This document shows, piece by piece, positions 17,483 through 25,959 of a DNA stretch of 64,000 bases (positions are counted from its first letter, which is position 1; each line of letters opens with the position of its first letter). The position numbers and the translations under genes were made by a program. The stretch lies in contig NZ_CP067420.1 of assembly GCF_016653635.2 (NCBI RefSeq), positions 1,619,501 to 1,683,500 of the forward strand. The letters run 5' to 3'. The notes under the pieces are model-generated. The model had not been told where the DNA came from, made no database searches, and saw nothing but the letters and a program-made list of their open reading frames with translations. Source of the DNA: Skermanella sp. TT6. Its GTDB lineage: Bacteria; Pseudomonadota; Alphaproteobacteria; Azospirillales; Azospirillaceae.

Positions 17483-18253
17483 TCAGCCCAGGTTGAAGCG
17501 TGTGATCGCCCCGGCGAAATCGTCGCCGAAATGGGTGCCGACCCGGATCACGGCGATGCCGTCCGGGACATCCTTGATGACGGTGTCGAGGCTGGTCAGC
17601 AGCGCCATCGGCACATCCTGGGTGGGCGACATGGCACGCAGCCCGCGGAGCAGGTCTAGCCCGCCCAGCCCATCCATCACCGCCGACGCGATGATCATGT
17701 CCGGCGGCATGCGGACGGCCAGCGCGATCGACTCGATCGGGTCGCGGACGATGACGGTGCGGAAACCGCAGGCCGCCATCTCGGTGCTGACCAGCTTGCT
17801 CACCACCTTGGACGGCGTCACCAGCATGATCTCGACGTCGTGCACCTCGATGTCGGTGATGTCGAATTCATAGCGGACGGGCAGGGAGCGGATGATCTGG
17901 TTGGTCGTCGCGACGTCGGGAAGCTCCTCCCGGTCCACGGCCTGGGCGAGCCGGTCGGCGAACCGGGTCACGTCCTCGATCTGGCGCTCGTTCAGCCGGG
18001 TCAGGTTGCCCCCCAGATAGGTCTCCAGCCGGTGGGCCATCAGGTTGACCAGGGGGAAACCGCAGGAAGCGCCGATGCCGCGAAGCTTGCTGGCCTCGCG
18101 GCGGAGTATCATCAGCGCCTCTTCGTCGGACAGTGTGTCGTTCTGGCGCTTGTCCAGCGTCTGGTAAACGATATCGAGGCGATCCTGCGCATCGTCCTTG
18201 AATTCGACACGCAGTTGATCGGCTAAGTCGTCGGCATCGAGATGGGCTGACAT
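17483..18253 (-). CDS. degenerate Hpt-receiver protein (pseudo-phosphorelay)
   Basis: About 256 residues from the ATG at 18253; in-frame ATG 18262 and GTG 18319 are alternatives, and none has a clear ribosome binding site. The N-terminal half is helical and resembles an Hpt domain, but the phosphorylated His of the usual AHxLKG motif is replaced by Ser (EASKLRGIGASCGFP). The C-terminal half folds like a receiver (EIMLVTPSKVVSKLVSTEMAACG, then PPDMIIASAVMDGLGGLDLLRGL). Its acidic pocket and phospho-Asp positions are Thr/Ser-like rather than Asp. It is therefore probably phosphorylation-independent and may act as an adaptor or decoy in two-component signalling. The assignment rests on motif reading, not structure. 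Confidence 0.6.
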   Translation of the reverse strand: MSAHLDADDLADQLRVEFKDDAQDRLDIVYQTLDKRQNDTLSDEEALMILRREASKLRGIGASCGFPLVNLMAHRLETYLGGNLTRLNERQIEDVTRFADRLAQAVDREELPDVATTNQIIRSLPVRYEFDITDIEVHDVEIMLVTPSKVVSKLVSTEMAACGFRTVIVRDPIESIALAVRMPPDMIIASAVMDGLGGLDLLRGLRAMSPTQDVPMALLTSLDTVIKDVPDGIAVIRVGTHFGDDFAGAITRFNLG

Positions 18254-18370
18254 CGGGGGCATGGCCACGGCGCTGGGAAAAGGGAGTATATCATAACCCT
18301 TTCGGCGCCGATTTGGCACTACTCGTCTTGTGCTAGGCCTACCGGCGCAGCCCCCGGCATTCGAAGAAAG

Positions 18371-18916
18371 TCAGGTACGGTCGTACAGGTCCTGGAACCA
18401 GCGGAGGCGGGCCTCGACCTGGGCGATGTCATGGTCCAGCCACTCGGTCAGGTGTCCGGGGTCGCCGTCATGGTGGCGCCGGAGATCCTGCAGGCGGGCC
18501 AATTCCGTCTCGTACAGGCTGGCGAGCAGATCGATCTGTTCCTGCTGGTCCGCCCTGTCGAGGAGATGCAGGAAGCGGAGCTTGAGGGTGATCACCAGCT
18601 TGTTCAGATCGTCGGAAGACGGCGCGCGGACATTGGCGCGCATCAGGGTCTCGAACTCCCGGCGGCCGGCATCGGTCACGGCGAGGACCGCATTGTCCTC
18701 CATCCCGGTGCCGTCCAGCGCCTCGATCGAGCCGTCATAGCGCAGCAGTTCCAGCGACGTCCCCATCAGGTCGAGCGACGGGCCGACGATGCGGCTGGTG
18801 AAATGGCGGAGCGCGCCGGCCAGATCGGCGTAACGCATGGACCCCGCCTGGGCGAGCGTTCCGAGAACGGCGAGGCGCACGGCCTCCTTCGGCATCAGTG
18901 AATTGTCGCGGTACAT
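18371..18916 (-). CDS. PadR-family transcriptional regulator
   Basis: A 181-residue protein. The first 95 residues form a winged helix (EAVRLAVLGTLAQAGSMRYADLAGALRHFTSRIVGPSLDLMGTSLELLRYDGSIEAL, then LAVTDAGRREFETLM). They are followed by a helical coiled C-terminal dimerisation domain (LKLRFLHLLDRADQQEQIDLLASLYETELARLQDLRRHH), the layout of PadR-s1/AphA-like regulators. The ATG at 18916 has GGGAG eight bases upstream. The ligand and targets are unknown; the divergent PRC-barrel gene is the nearest candidate target. Confidence 0.75.
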   Translation of the reverse strand: MYRDNSLMPKEAVRLAVLGTLAQAGSMRYADLAGALRHFTSRIVGPSLDLMGTSLELLRYDGSIEALDGTGMEDNAVLAVTDAGRREFETLMRANVRAPSSDDLNKLVITLKLRFLHLLDRADQQEQIDLLASLYETELARLQDLRRHHDGDPGHLTEWLDHDIAQVEARLRWFQDLYDRT

Positions 18917-19098
18917 GGTGCCACTCCCTCGGAACAGTCCAACGGCTCGTCATGGAAGATAGTGCGCCCCGGCCGATAAGTCCATAGATGCTTTTGCGAC
19001 GCATTCGCATTCCGCTCGGCAACGAACGACGGCACGGAACGCCGCACGAGGCGTCCTGTTGGGAAGCATAGCAGATTCACACGATCAAGGAGACAACC

Positions 19099-19800
19099 GT
19101 GTCCCTCAAAACACTTCTGGCGGCGACCGCTATCCTGACCACCCTGGGCACCGGGGCCTATGCGCAGGATACGCCGGCCATGGGCGGGCGCCCGAGCACC
19201 GACCAGATGGAAGGCGTCCAGACGCCGGAGACCCTGCCGTCGGGCCGGCAGATGGGCGGGCCCGAAGGCTCGCAGCAGGCAACGCCGGCGAATCCCAACG
19301 TCCAGCCGCAGGGACCCCGCCAGCCGGCGGTCGGCGGCGAGGAAGGCGGTACCGCGGCGACCAACGTGACGCCGCCGGCGGGTTCCGGAGGACCGGTGCG
19401 CGACGGCGGGACGCCCCAGGCCGACGCGGGTGCCGACAGGGACAGCCCGGCGGCGCTCCGTACGACCGAAGCGCAGTCGCCGACCGGCTCCCGCGGCGGC
19501 GGCGGCCTCGCGGCCAACCAGATCTATGTCGAGGATCTGGCGAACATGTCCGTCACCCTGTCCGACAACGAGAATTTCGGCGATGTCGCGGGCACCGTCG
19601 TCAATGTGGAGACCGGCAGCATCGAAACCCTGCTCGTCAGCACCGGCGGGCTGCTGGGTGTCGTCGGCGACACCATCTACGAAGTGCCCTGGGACCGGGT
19701 GGCCGGCGTGGACAAGCGGGCCCAGACCATCCGCGTGGACGCCACCCAGGCGGAGATCCAGCCCCAGGCCGCCGAGAACGAGGCGCGCCAGGGCGACTGA
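19099..19800 (+). CDS. periplasmic PRC-barrel domain protein
   Basis: A 233-residue protein with a GTG start at 19099, preceded by AAGGAG. A Sec signal peptide (MSLKTLLAATAILTTLGTGAYAQ, predicted cut after AYA-Q) is followed by 120 low-complexity residues rich in Gly, Pro, Thr and Gln. The C-terminal PRC-barrel (ANQIYVEDLANMSVTLSDNENFGDVAGTVVNVETG) follows. PRC-barrels bind partners in RNA processing, photosynthetic reaction centres and stress responses; similar exported proteins are common in soil alphaproteobacteria. The function here is unknown. Confidence 0.78.
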   Translation: MSLKTLLAATAILTTLGTGAYAQDTPAMGGRPSTDQMEGVQTPETLPSGRQMGGPEGSQQATPANPNVQPQGPRQPAVGGEEGGTAATNVTPPAGSGGPVRDGGTPQADAGADRDSPAALRTTEAQSPTGSRGGGGLAANQIYVEDLANMSVTLSDNENFGDVAGTVVNVETGSIETLLVSTGGLLGVVGDTIYEVPWDRVAGVDKRAQTIRVDATQAEIQPQAAENEARQGD

Positions 19801-19823
19801 TCCCCGGCGCCCCCAGCAGTCGC

Positions 19824-19859
19824 GAAGGCGGCCTGACCTCCGGGGGTCAGGCCGCCTTC
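19824..19859. terminator. bidirectional hairpin between the PRC gene and hemA
   Basis: A perfect 15-bp stem (19824-19838 with 19845-19859) encloses TCCGGG. It lies between convergent genes, and its right arm covers the last codons of hemA. No long T-run is present on either strand, so termination is inferred mainly from stem strength and placement. Confidence 0.7.
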
Positions 19860-21064
19860 TTCAGTTCCAGCCGGCTCCAGACGTCGAGCAGGGCATCGAC
19901 CAGATGGTCCATGTCGCCGTCGGTGTGGAGCGGGCAGGGGGTGATCCGAAGCCGCTCGGTGCCGCGGGGGACCGTCGGATAATTGATCGGCTGCACATAG
20001 ATGTTGTGCCGCTCCAGCAGGTCGTCGCTCGCCTGCTTGCACAGCCGGGGATCGCCGACCAGCACGGGAACGATATGGCTGACCGACGGCATCACCGGCA
20101 GGCCGGCGTCCAGCAACCGGCGCTTCAGCGTGCCGGCCCGTTCCTGGTGGGAGATCCGCTCGGCCTGGCTCTGCTTCAGGTGGCGCACGCTGGCGAGCGC
20201 TCCGGCGGCGATCGACGGGGTCAGCGAGGTCGTGAAGATGAAGCCGGAGGCGAAGCTTCGCACCACGTCCACCAGGGCGGAAGACCCGGTGATGTAGCCT
20301 CCCATGACGCCGAACGCCTTGCCCAGCGTCCCTTCGATGATGGTCAGCCGGTGCATCACGCCGTCCCGCTCCGCGACGCCGGCGCCGCGGGGCCCGTACA
20401 TCCCGACGGCATGGACCTCGTCCAGGTAGGTCATGGCGTTATGCTTGTCCGCGACGTCGCACAGTTCGGCGAGCGGGGCTATGTCGCCGTCCATGGAATA
20501 GACGGACTCGAACGCCACCAGCTTCGGCCGGTCGGCGGGCAGCCGGCCCAGCAGCTGGTCCAGGTGCTCCGGGTCGTTGTGGCGGAAGACGTATTTCTCC
20601 GCGCCCGACTGGCGGATGCCCTCGATCATCGAGTTGTGGTTCAGCGCGTCGGACAGGATCACGCAGTTGGGCAGCAGCTTGCCCAGCGTGCTGAGCGTCG
20701 CCTGGTTCGAGATGTAGCCCGAGGTGAACAGAAGCGCCGCTTCCTTGCCATGGAGGTCGGCCAGCTCGCGCTCCAGCAGGACGTGGTAGTGGTTCGTCCC
20801 GGAGATGTTGCGGGTGCCGCCGGCACCGGCGCCGCAGGTCTCCAGCGCCTCGTGCATGGCCCGCAGGACGGCGGGATGCTGGCCCATGCCGAGATAGTCG
20901 TTGGAACACCAGACCGTGACTTCCTGGACGGTGCCGCTCGCCCCGTCGTAGCGCTTCGCCTTGGGGAAATTGCCTGCCCGGCGTTCCAGATCGGCGAAGA
21001 CCCGGTATCGGCCTTCACGCTTCAGATTGTCGATCTGGGTCCGGAAGAAGGCTTCGTAATCCAT
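19847..21064 (-). CDS. hemA: 5-aminolevulinate synthase
   Basis: A 405-residue PLP enzyme that condenses glycine with succinyl-CoA to 5-aminolevulinate, the first step of tetrapyrrole synthesis in alphaproteobacteria. The start [23 protein letters not shown] is family-typical. Catalytic features are DEVHAVG (215-221) and the Schiff-base lysine K249 in [12 protein letters not shown]. The heme-regulatory and mitochondrial parts of animal enzymes are absent, as expected. The upstream region carries an FNR-like box. Tetrapyrrole supply also links to the siroheme made by cysG in the nitrate operon. Confidence 0.98.
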   Translation of the reverse strand: MDYEAFFRTQIDNLKREGRYRVFADLERRAGNFPKAKRYDGASGTVQEVTVWCSNDYLGMGQHPAVLRAMHEALETCGAGAGGTRNISGTNHYHVLLERELADLHGKEAALLFTSGYISNQATLSTLGKLLPNCVILSDALNHNSMIEGIRQSGAEKYVFRHNDPEHLDQLLGRLPADRPKLVAFESVYSMDGDIAPLAELCDVADKHNAMTYLDEVHAVGMYGPRGAGVAERDGVMHRLTIIEGTLGKAFGVMGGYITGSSALVDVVRSFASGFIFTTSLTPSIAAGALASVRHLKQSQAERISHQERAGTLKRRLLDAGLPVMPSVSHIVPVLVGDPRLCKQASDDLLERHNIYVQPINYPTVPRGTERLRITPCPLHTDGDMDHLVDALLDVWSRLELKKAA

Positions 21065-21099
21065 GGCGCGTGATCCGTAGGTTCTCTTTTTTCAACAAC

Positions 21100-21116
21100 G
21101 TGTCAGAATTCGACAC
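21100..21116 (-). promoter_or_regulatory. near-palindrome in the hemA promoter region
   Basis: GTGTCAGAATTCGACAC carries five-base inverted ends (GTGTC/GACAC) around GAATTC, with one extra base on one side. It is centred about 44 bases upstream of the hemA start in an AT-richer stretch. It could be an operator, but I do not recognise the binding protein. Confidence 0.35.
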
Positions 21117-21226
21117 TTTATGGAACATGTAAATCGGCAGCACGGCGATGCAGCGTGGCACCGTGTCGCGGCGGCCCGGATCCGCCGGGCCGTCGCGAGA
21201 AACTAGACGATTCAGTCCATCCGGCA

Positions 21227-21240
21227 TTGATCCTGGTCAA
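21227..21240 (-). promoter_or_regulatory. FNR/FnrL-type box upstream of hemA
   Basis: TTGAT-CCTG-GTCAA matches the FNR consensus TTGAT-N4-ATCAA at nine of ten half-site bases. It lies about 170 bases upstream of the hemA start, in the 198-base gap between hemA and the aminotransferase stop. Oxygen-dependent FnrL control of hemA is established in Rhodobacter; control here is inferred from the site. Confidence 0.55.
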
Positions 21241-21262
21241 GGAACCCGGTCGGAAACCGTCG

Positions 21263-22654
21263 TCAGGCGACGGCGGCCAGACCCTTCTCCGTCACCATGG
21301 CGAGGGTGTCGTCGAGGGCCTTCCCGAAACGCTCGACCAGGTCGTCCAACTCGGACGGGCTGATCACCAGCGGCGGCGAGAAGCCGATGGTGTCGCCCAT
21401 GGCGCGGACGATCAGCCCATGCTCCTGGGCGAAACGGGCGACATGGCCGCCGATCGCCAGCTTGGGGTCGAACGGCGCCTTGGTCGCCTTGTCCGCCACG
21501 ACCTCGACGCCGGCGATCAGGCCGACCCCGCGCACCTCGCCGACCAGGGGATGGCCGGAGAAGCGGCGCAGGCCGTCCTGCAAGTGGGGAGCCACCGCCC
21601 GGACATGGCCGACGACGTCGCGCTCCTCGTAGATCTTCAGGGTTTCCAGCGCTACCGCCGCGGGCACGGGATGGCCGGAATAGGTGTATCCGTGGCCGAA
21701 GGTACCGATCTTCTCGGACTGGCGGACCATGGCCTGGTAGATCGGCTCGGAGATCATGACGCCCGCGATGGGCAGGTAGGCCGACGACAGCGCCTTGGCG
21801 ACGGTGATGATGTCGGGCTTCAGGCCGAAGGTCTGGGTCCCGAACATCGACCCGGTGCGGCCGAACCCGCAGATCACCTCGTCGGCGATGAACAGGATGT
21901 CGTAGCGCTTCAGGATCGGCTGGATCCTGTCGAAATATGTCGCGGGCGGCACGATCACGCCGCCGGCGCCCATCACCGGCTCGGCGATGAAGGCGGCGAC
22001 GGTGTCCGGACCCTCGGCCAGGATCAGCTGCTCCAACTGGTCGGCGAGGCGGATCGCGAAATCCTCCTCCGTCTCGCCCTCCTCGCCGTAGCGGTAGAAG
22101 TGCGGGCAGTCGGTGTGCAGGATTCCGGCGATCGGCAGGTCGAAGTCGCGGTGCAGGTGCGGCAGCCCGGTCAGGCTGGCGGCCGCCACGGTGACCCCGT
22201 GATAGCCCTTCTGGCGCGCGATGATCTTCTTCTTGTTGGGCCGGCCAAGCGCGTTGTTGTAGTACCAGACCAGCTTGACGACGGTGTCGTTTGCTTCCGA
22301 CCCGGAGTTGGTGAAGAAGACCTTCGACATCGGCACCGGGGCGATGCGGATCAGCGCCTCGGCCAAGTCGATGCCGGGATCATGCGCCTTGTGGCCGAAG
22401 GCATGGTAGAACGGCAGCTTGCGCATCTGGCGCGTCGCCGCCTCCACCAGCCTTTCCTCGCCGAAGCCCAGCGCGGTGCACCACAGGCCGGCCATCCCCT
22501 CTATGTAGGCCTTGCCCGCGTCGTCGAAGACGTGGACGCCGGCGCCCCGCTCGATCACCAGCGGTCCGACCTCCTCGTGGGTCTTCAGGTTGGTGTAGGG
22601 GTGCAGGTAGAACGCCTTGTCGCGGCTCGCCGCCGAATTTCCGACCTTGGTCAT
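21263..22654 (-). CDS. class III (omega) PLP aminotransferase
   Basis: A 463-residue aminotransferase from the ATG at 22654; the frame is open further upstream, but the text there is not protein-like. Family landmarks are GMAGLWCTALGFGEERLVEAA, the phosphate-binding SGSEANDT, KKKIIARQKGYHGVT, FIAEPVMGAGGVIVPP, the PLP-contacting FIADEVICGFGRTGSMFG and the lysine in DIITVAKALSSAYLPI. These enzymes move the amino group of omega-amino acids or diamines (putrescine, beta-alanine, aromatic amines) to pyruvate or 2-oxoglutarate; the substrate cannot be read from sequence. It lies 140 bases downstream of the heme-c-motif protein on the same strand. Confidence 0.9.
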   Translation of the reverse strand: MTKVGNSAASRDKAFYLHPYTNLKTHEEVGPLVIERGAGVHVFDDAGKAYIEGMAGLWCTALGFGEERLVEAATRQMRKLPFYHAFGHKAHDPGIDLAEALIRIAPVPMSKVFFTNSGSEANDTVVKLVWYYNNALGRPNKKKIIARQKGYHGVTVAAASLTGLPHLHRDFDLPIAGILHTDCPHFYRYGEEGETEEDFAIRLADQLEQLILAEGPDTVAAFIAEPVMGAGGVIVPPATYFDRIQPILKRYDILFIADEVICGFGRTGSMFGTQTFGLKPDIITVAKALSSAYLPIAGVMISEPIYQAMVRQSEKIGTFGHGYTYSGHPVPAAVALETLKIYEERDVVGHVRAVAPHLQDGLRRFSGHPLVGEVRGVGLIAGVEVVADKATKAPFDPKLAIGGHVARFAQEHGLIVRAMGDTIGFSPPLVISPSELDDLVERFGKALDDTLAMVTEKGLAAVA

Positions 22655-22794
22655 TTCTTGCTCTGTCCGTTCCGATCCGACTTGGTCCCTCGGATCAGAT
22701 CGTACTGCGGCAGCCCCTTGGCAACCAAGGAACTTCGGTGCGGGGCCGCCATGCGGGCGCTCGTCCCGGCATGGCGGCCTCAAGTCTCCCCTGC

Positions 22795-24282
22795 CTACTT
22801 CTTGACGGCGGAGGACGTCTGCTGGGAGGACACGACGTCGGCGATCGACCACAGGAAGTCGGTCTGCACCGTTCCGGCGAAGATCGGGTCGTTGCGGCCG
22901 ATGTAGAAGGTGGTCGCGTAACCCGTGCCGCCGCCGGTCCCGAAATTGACGGCGGCCAGGGAATGGCAGGTCATGCAGTTGGTCTCCACGCCCACCTGTC
23001 CCGTCCAGGCGACGCCCGTGTTGGGGTCCGTGACCGGCCGGCTGACGCTGAAGACCTGGGCATTGAACCCGGACTCCAGGTACGGATTGTAGACGACCAC
23101 GGGCTTGCCGTCGTTGTTGCCGCCGTTGATCGGCTGGTTCGGGCTGATCATCTGATAGCCGATCGACATGGCATAGTGGGCGGCGGGCATGCTCAGCGCG
23201 GCGGGCTGGGCCGCGGCGATCGCGTCGCTGCTGGGCAGGGGCGGGTTCATCGGGGCCGGCGTCCAGAAATAGGTCTGCCACGTCCATTCCGCCATCTCGC
23301 GCGACGTGACATGCATCGCCATCAGCAGCAGGTAGTCGCCGGCGGCGACGTCGTATCCTTCGGCGTTGAACGCGGCGACGTTGCTCGACGTCACGGGATA
23401 ATTGATGAAGTCGCCGAGCCCGTAGGTGGAGGCCGCGGTCTGGCCGCTGCAGGCGCCGTCGATCCCGGTGGACTTGGACGCGCCCGGGTTCGTGACGTCC
23501 ACATAGACGCATCCGGGCCACGCCGTCTCCGGATAGCCCGAGGTCACGATCTCGGCGGTCACGACCGGGGTGCCCGGCCAGGCCGGCATGGCGTAGTACT
23601 TGCCGCCGATCAGTTCGGACTGGGAGACGATCTTGTAGACCGGCTTGATCGACACCGCCGTGACCGGGAAGGTCGGGATCTCCGCCTGGCCCGCCGTGTA
23701 CAGGGCCTGGATGGTCGACAGGACGAACAGCTTGTTGTCGTTGATGAACTTGGCGGCGGTCGGATCATAGGCGACCGTCTCGAAGACCTGCGTGTCCGGG
23801 GTCACCGCCGCGGCCCGAGTCGCCGCCTTCGGCTTGGGCGCAGAGCTGTCGATCCCGAACTTGCGCAGCTGGCTGAGCGGCTTCAGCCCCAGGCTGCGAC
23901 CCGGCCCGGACGCCGCGGCCCTGGTCGTGGCGCCGGCCGTCGTGGCCGAGGGGGTGGCCGAAGTCGCAGCCGTGCTCAGGTTGACCAGGTCCTGCTTCGT
24001 CAGCCAGGTGAGATAGACGGGCGCATCGGCGATGCCATAGGCCGTCCGGGTGGTGGGCGCCGTCAGCGAGGCCCAGAGACCCCAGCCGTGCCGGTAGATG
24101 GCAGCCGTATCCGCGTTGTTGACGGCCGTGAGGAGCGCCGTTTCCGGCGCCGGGAAGACGTAATCCGGGATCGCGGGATTGGGCAGCGGAACTCCGTAAT
24201 CCGGGTCCGCCGCCTGGGCCGGAGCGGCGAGCAGCGTCAATGCAGCCAGCAGGCACGCTGTTAGATTGCCATGGTACTTCAT
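22795..24282 (-). CDS. secreted protein with one heme-c (CxxCH) motif
   Basis: A 495-residue protein from the ATG at 24282, with AGGAG eight bases upstream. The frame could start 17 codons earlier, but MKYHGNLTACLLAALTLLAAPAQAADPD is a clear signal peptide. The long middle region matches nothing I recognise. Near residue 440 it carries a single CxxCH (VETNCMTCHSLAAVNFG), and it ends in FYIGRNDPIFAGTVQTDFLWSIADVV. It may be a periplasmic mono-heme electron carrier or sensor. A 40-residue Ala/Thr/Ser/Pro linker lies near residues 105-150. The upstream DNA is unusually AT-rich for this genome, hinting at strong regulation or acquisition. Confidence 0.6.
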   Translation of the reverse strand: MKYHGNLTACLLAALTLLAAPAQAADPDYGVPLPNPAIPDYVFPAPETALLTAVNNADTAAIYRHGWGLWASLTAPTTRTAYGIADAPVYLTWLTKQDLVNLSTAATSATPSATTAGATTRAAASGPGRSLGLKPLSQLRKFGIDSSAPKPKAATRAAAVTPDTQVFETVAYDPTAAKFINDNKLFVLSTIQALYTAGQAEIPTFPVTAVSIKPVYKIVSQSELIGGKYYAMPAWPGTPVVTAEIVTSGYPETAWPGCVYVDVTNPGASKSTGIDGACSGQTAASTYGLGDFINYPVTSSNVAAFNAEGYDVAAGDYLLLMAMHVTSREMAEWTWQTYFWTPAPMNPPLPSSDAIAAAQPAALSMPAAHYAMSIGYQMISPNQPINGGNNDGKPVVVYNPYLESGFNAQVFSVSRPVTDPNTGVAWTGQVGVETNCMTCHSLAAVNFGTGGGTGYATTFYIGRNDPIFAGTVQTDFLWSIADVVSSQQTSSAVKK

Positions 24283-24768
24283 AAAATAAACTCCTGCGTA
24301 AAATTTCGGAATGGAAACACGTTCAGGAAGCATGAACTTACATTATTTCTATGAAAAATAACATCAAAAACCCCCGAGGAAGCCGCAGGGCGGCGGTGCC
24401 GCCTCCGACCGCGATGGCACATCCCGACGAAGAAAAATACCCGCTACCCCTTCTAGAGGAGTTGGTCAAAAATAATAATTAGTTGATGATCAACAGGAGT
24501 TTGGGTGGAAAAGGGTTTTCGGAGAGCAGATAAAAGCGAAAGCAGGGCAATGCAGGCTGGGTAATGTTCAGTGCTTGCGCATTCGTGCTGGTAAAAAGTA
24601 GGCACAATGTCGATGCTACAGGCATTTGGCTTTTGAGGAACGTTACCAGACCGCATTATTCCTGGATTGACGTCTTTGACTGTGGATAAGCCTTCAGTTT
24701 TACTTAAACCTGATTCGAAATGGATCGACCGGCGCGCCCGGATCCTCCCGCCTTGAGGAGATGTCACT
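24283..24768. other. AT-rich intergenic region with divergent promoters expected
   Basis: A 486-base gap between two divergent genes. It is visibly richer in A and T than its surroundings (runs such as AAAAATAATAATTAG). GTTGAT-G-ATCAAC at 24482-24494 is a small inverted repeat with a one-base spacer. A minus-strand frame of 104 codons exists but is not convincingly protein-like. The region probably holds the promoters of both neighbours. Confidence 0.5.
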
Positions 24769-25959
24769 TTGACGATTCACACTGAAGACGCGATCTCCCT
24801 CGGCGACATAATGCGGACACAGCACGCCGGGGCTCAGGAAGCCCCCTCGCGGATCGCCGTGTTTCTCCAGGATCTCTACGGCGGTGGGGCCGAGCGCGTG
24901 ATGCTGGCCCTCGCCACCGGGATCGCGCGGCGCGGCTACCCCGTGGATCTGGTCCTCGTACGGCGCGAAGGGGCCTATGTGGACGACATCCCGCCCGGCA
25001 TCCGCGTGGTCGAGCTCGGCACGCGGCGCACCGTCAACAGCGTCGTGGCGCTGGCCCGCTATCTCCGGCGCGAGCGGCCCGCCGTGCTGCTGACGGCCCT
25101 GGTCCATGTCAACATCGCGGCCCTGCTGGCCCGCCTCCTGGCCGGCGGCCGGACCCGGATCGCCATAACCGAGCACAACCAGATCAGCCGGAACATGGGG
25201 GCGAAGGCCAGCTCGACGCTCCGGATGGCCTACCGGCTGGTTCCTTACCTGTATCCCCGCGCGGCGAAGATCATCGCGGTGTCCGGCGGCGTCGCCGACG
25301 ACCTGACCCGTTTCGCGCGGCTGGACCGGGGACGAATCGACGTCGCGCACAATCCCGTGGTCACGCCCGACCTGCTGGTCCGCGCCGCCGAGCCGGTCAA
25401 CCATCCCTGGTTCGCCGAGGGGGAGCCGCCGGTGATCCTGGGGGTGGGCCGCCTGTCCCCGCAGAAGGATTTCGCCAACCTCCTGCTCGCGTTCGCGCGT
25501 GTCCGGGCCAAGCGCCCGGCCCGGCTGCTGATCCTCGGCGAGGGGGCGCTCCGCCCGGACCTGGAGCAGCTTGCCGACGAACTCGGCATATCCAAGGACG
25601 TGCAGCTGCCGGGCTTCGTCGACAATCCCATGGCGTTCATGGCGAAGGCCTCGCTGTTCGTGCTGTCGTCCCAGTTCGAGGGCTTGCCCACCGTCCTGAT
25701 CGAGGCGATCGCCTGCGGCACCAACACGGTCTCGACCGACTGCCCGAGCGGCCCGCGCGAGATCCTGGAGGACGGCAGGCTCGGCGGGCTGGTTCCCGTC
25801 GGCGACTCCGAGGCGCTGGCCCATGCGATCGAGCAGGGGCTGGACAATCCGGTCCCCGCCGACTTGCTGCGCGCCAAGGCGGAGGAGTTCACCGTCGAGC
25901 GGGCGGTGGACCGCTACCTGGAACTGCTTCAGCCGGCGGCGGCACGCTCCATCGCGTAG
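24769..25959 (+). CDS. GT4-family glycosyltransferase
   Basis: A 396-residue protein with a TTG start at 24769, eight bases after GAGGAG. It has the two-domain GT-B fold: N-terminal FLQDLYGGGAERVMLALATGIARRGYPVDLVLV, and a C-terminal GT4 domain with VILGVGRLSPQKDFANLLLAFARV, RLLILGEGALRPDLEQLA and the donor-binding E-x7-E region SSQFEGLPTVLIEAIACG. Such enzymes add a sugar from a nucleotide donor to surface polysaccharide or lipid. No other glycan genes are adjacent, so the acceptor is unknown. Its 3' end overlaps the convergent cysG by 31 bases. Confidence 0.88.
   Translation: MTIHTEDAISLGDIMRTQHAGAQEAPSRIAVFLQDLYGGGAERVMLALATGIARRGYPVDLVLVRREGAYVDDIPPGIRVVELGTRRTVNSVVALARYLRRERPAVLLTALVHVNIAALLARLLAGGRTRIAITEHNQISRNMGAKASSTLRMAYRLVPYLYPRAAKIIAVSGGVADDLTRFARLDRGRIDVAHNPVVTPDLLVRAAEPVNHPWFAEGEPPVILGVGRLSPQKDFANLLLAFARVRAKRPARLLILGEGALRPDLEQLADELGISKDVQLPGFVDNPMAFMAKASLFVLSSQFEGLPTVLIEAIACGTNTVSTDCPSGPREILEDGRLGGLVPVGDSEALAHAIEQGLDNPVPADLLRAKAEEFTVERAVDRYLELLQPAAARSIA

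Noticed and set aside
22655-23521. N-terminal extension of the aminotransferase frame
   Set aside because: The text upstream of 22654 is Arg-rich shadow of the neighbouring secreted protein; the family start is at the ATG complementary to 22652-22654.
24482-24494. GTTGAT-G-ATCAAC as an FNR/CRP-type site
   Set aside because: The half-sites match, but the spacer is one base instead of four, so the dimer geometry is wrong.
24453-24767. 104-codon minus-strand frame in the AT-rich gap
   Set aside because: No ribosome binding site, no family resemblance, and the frame crosses the likely promoter region of the glycosyltransferase gene.
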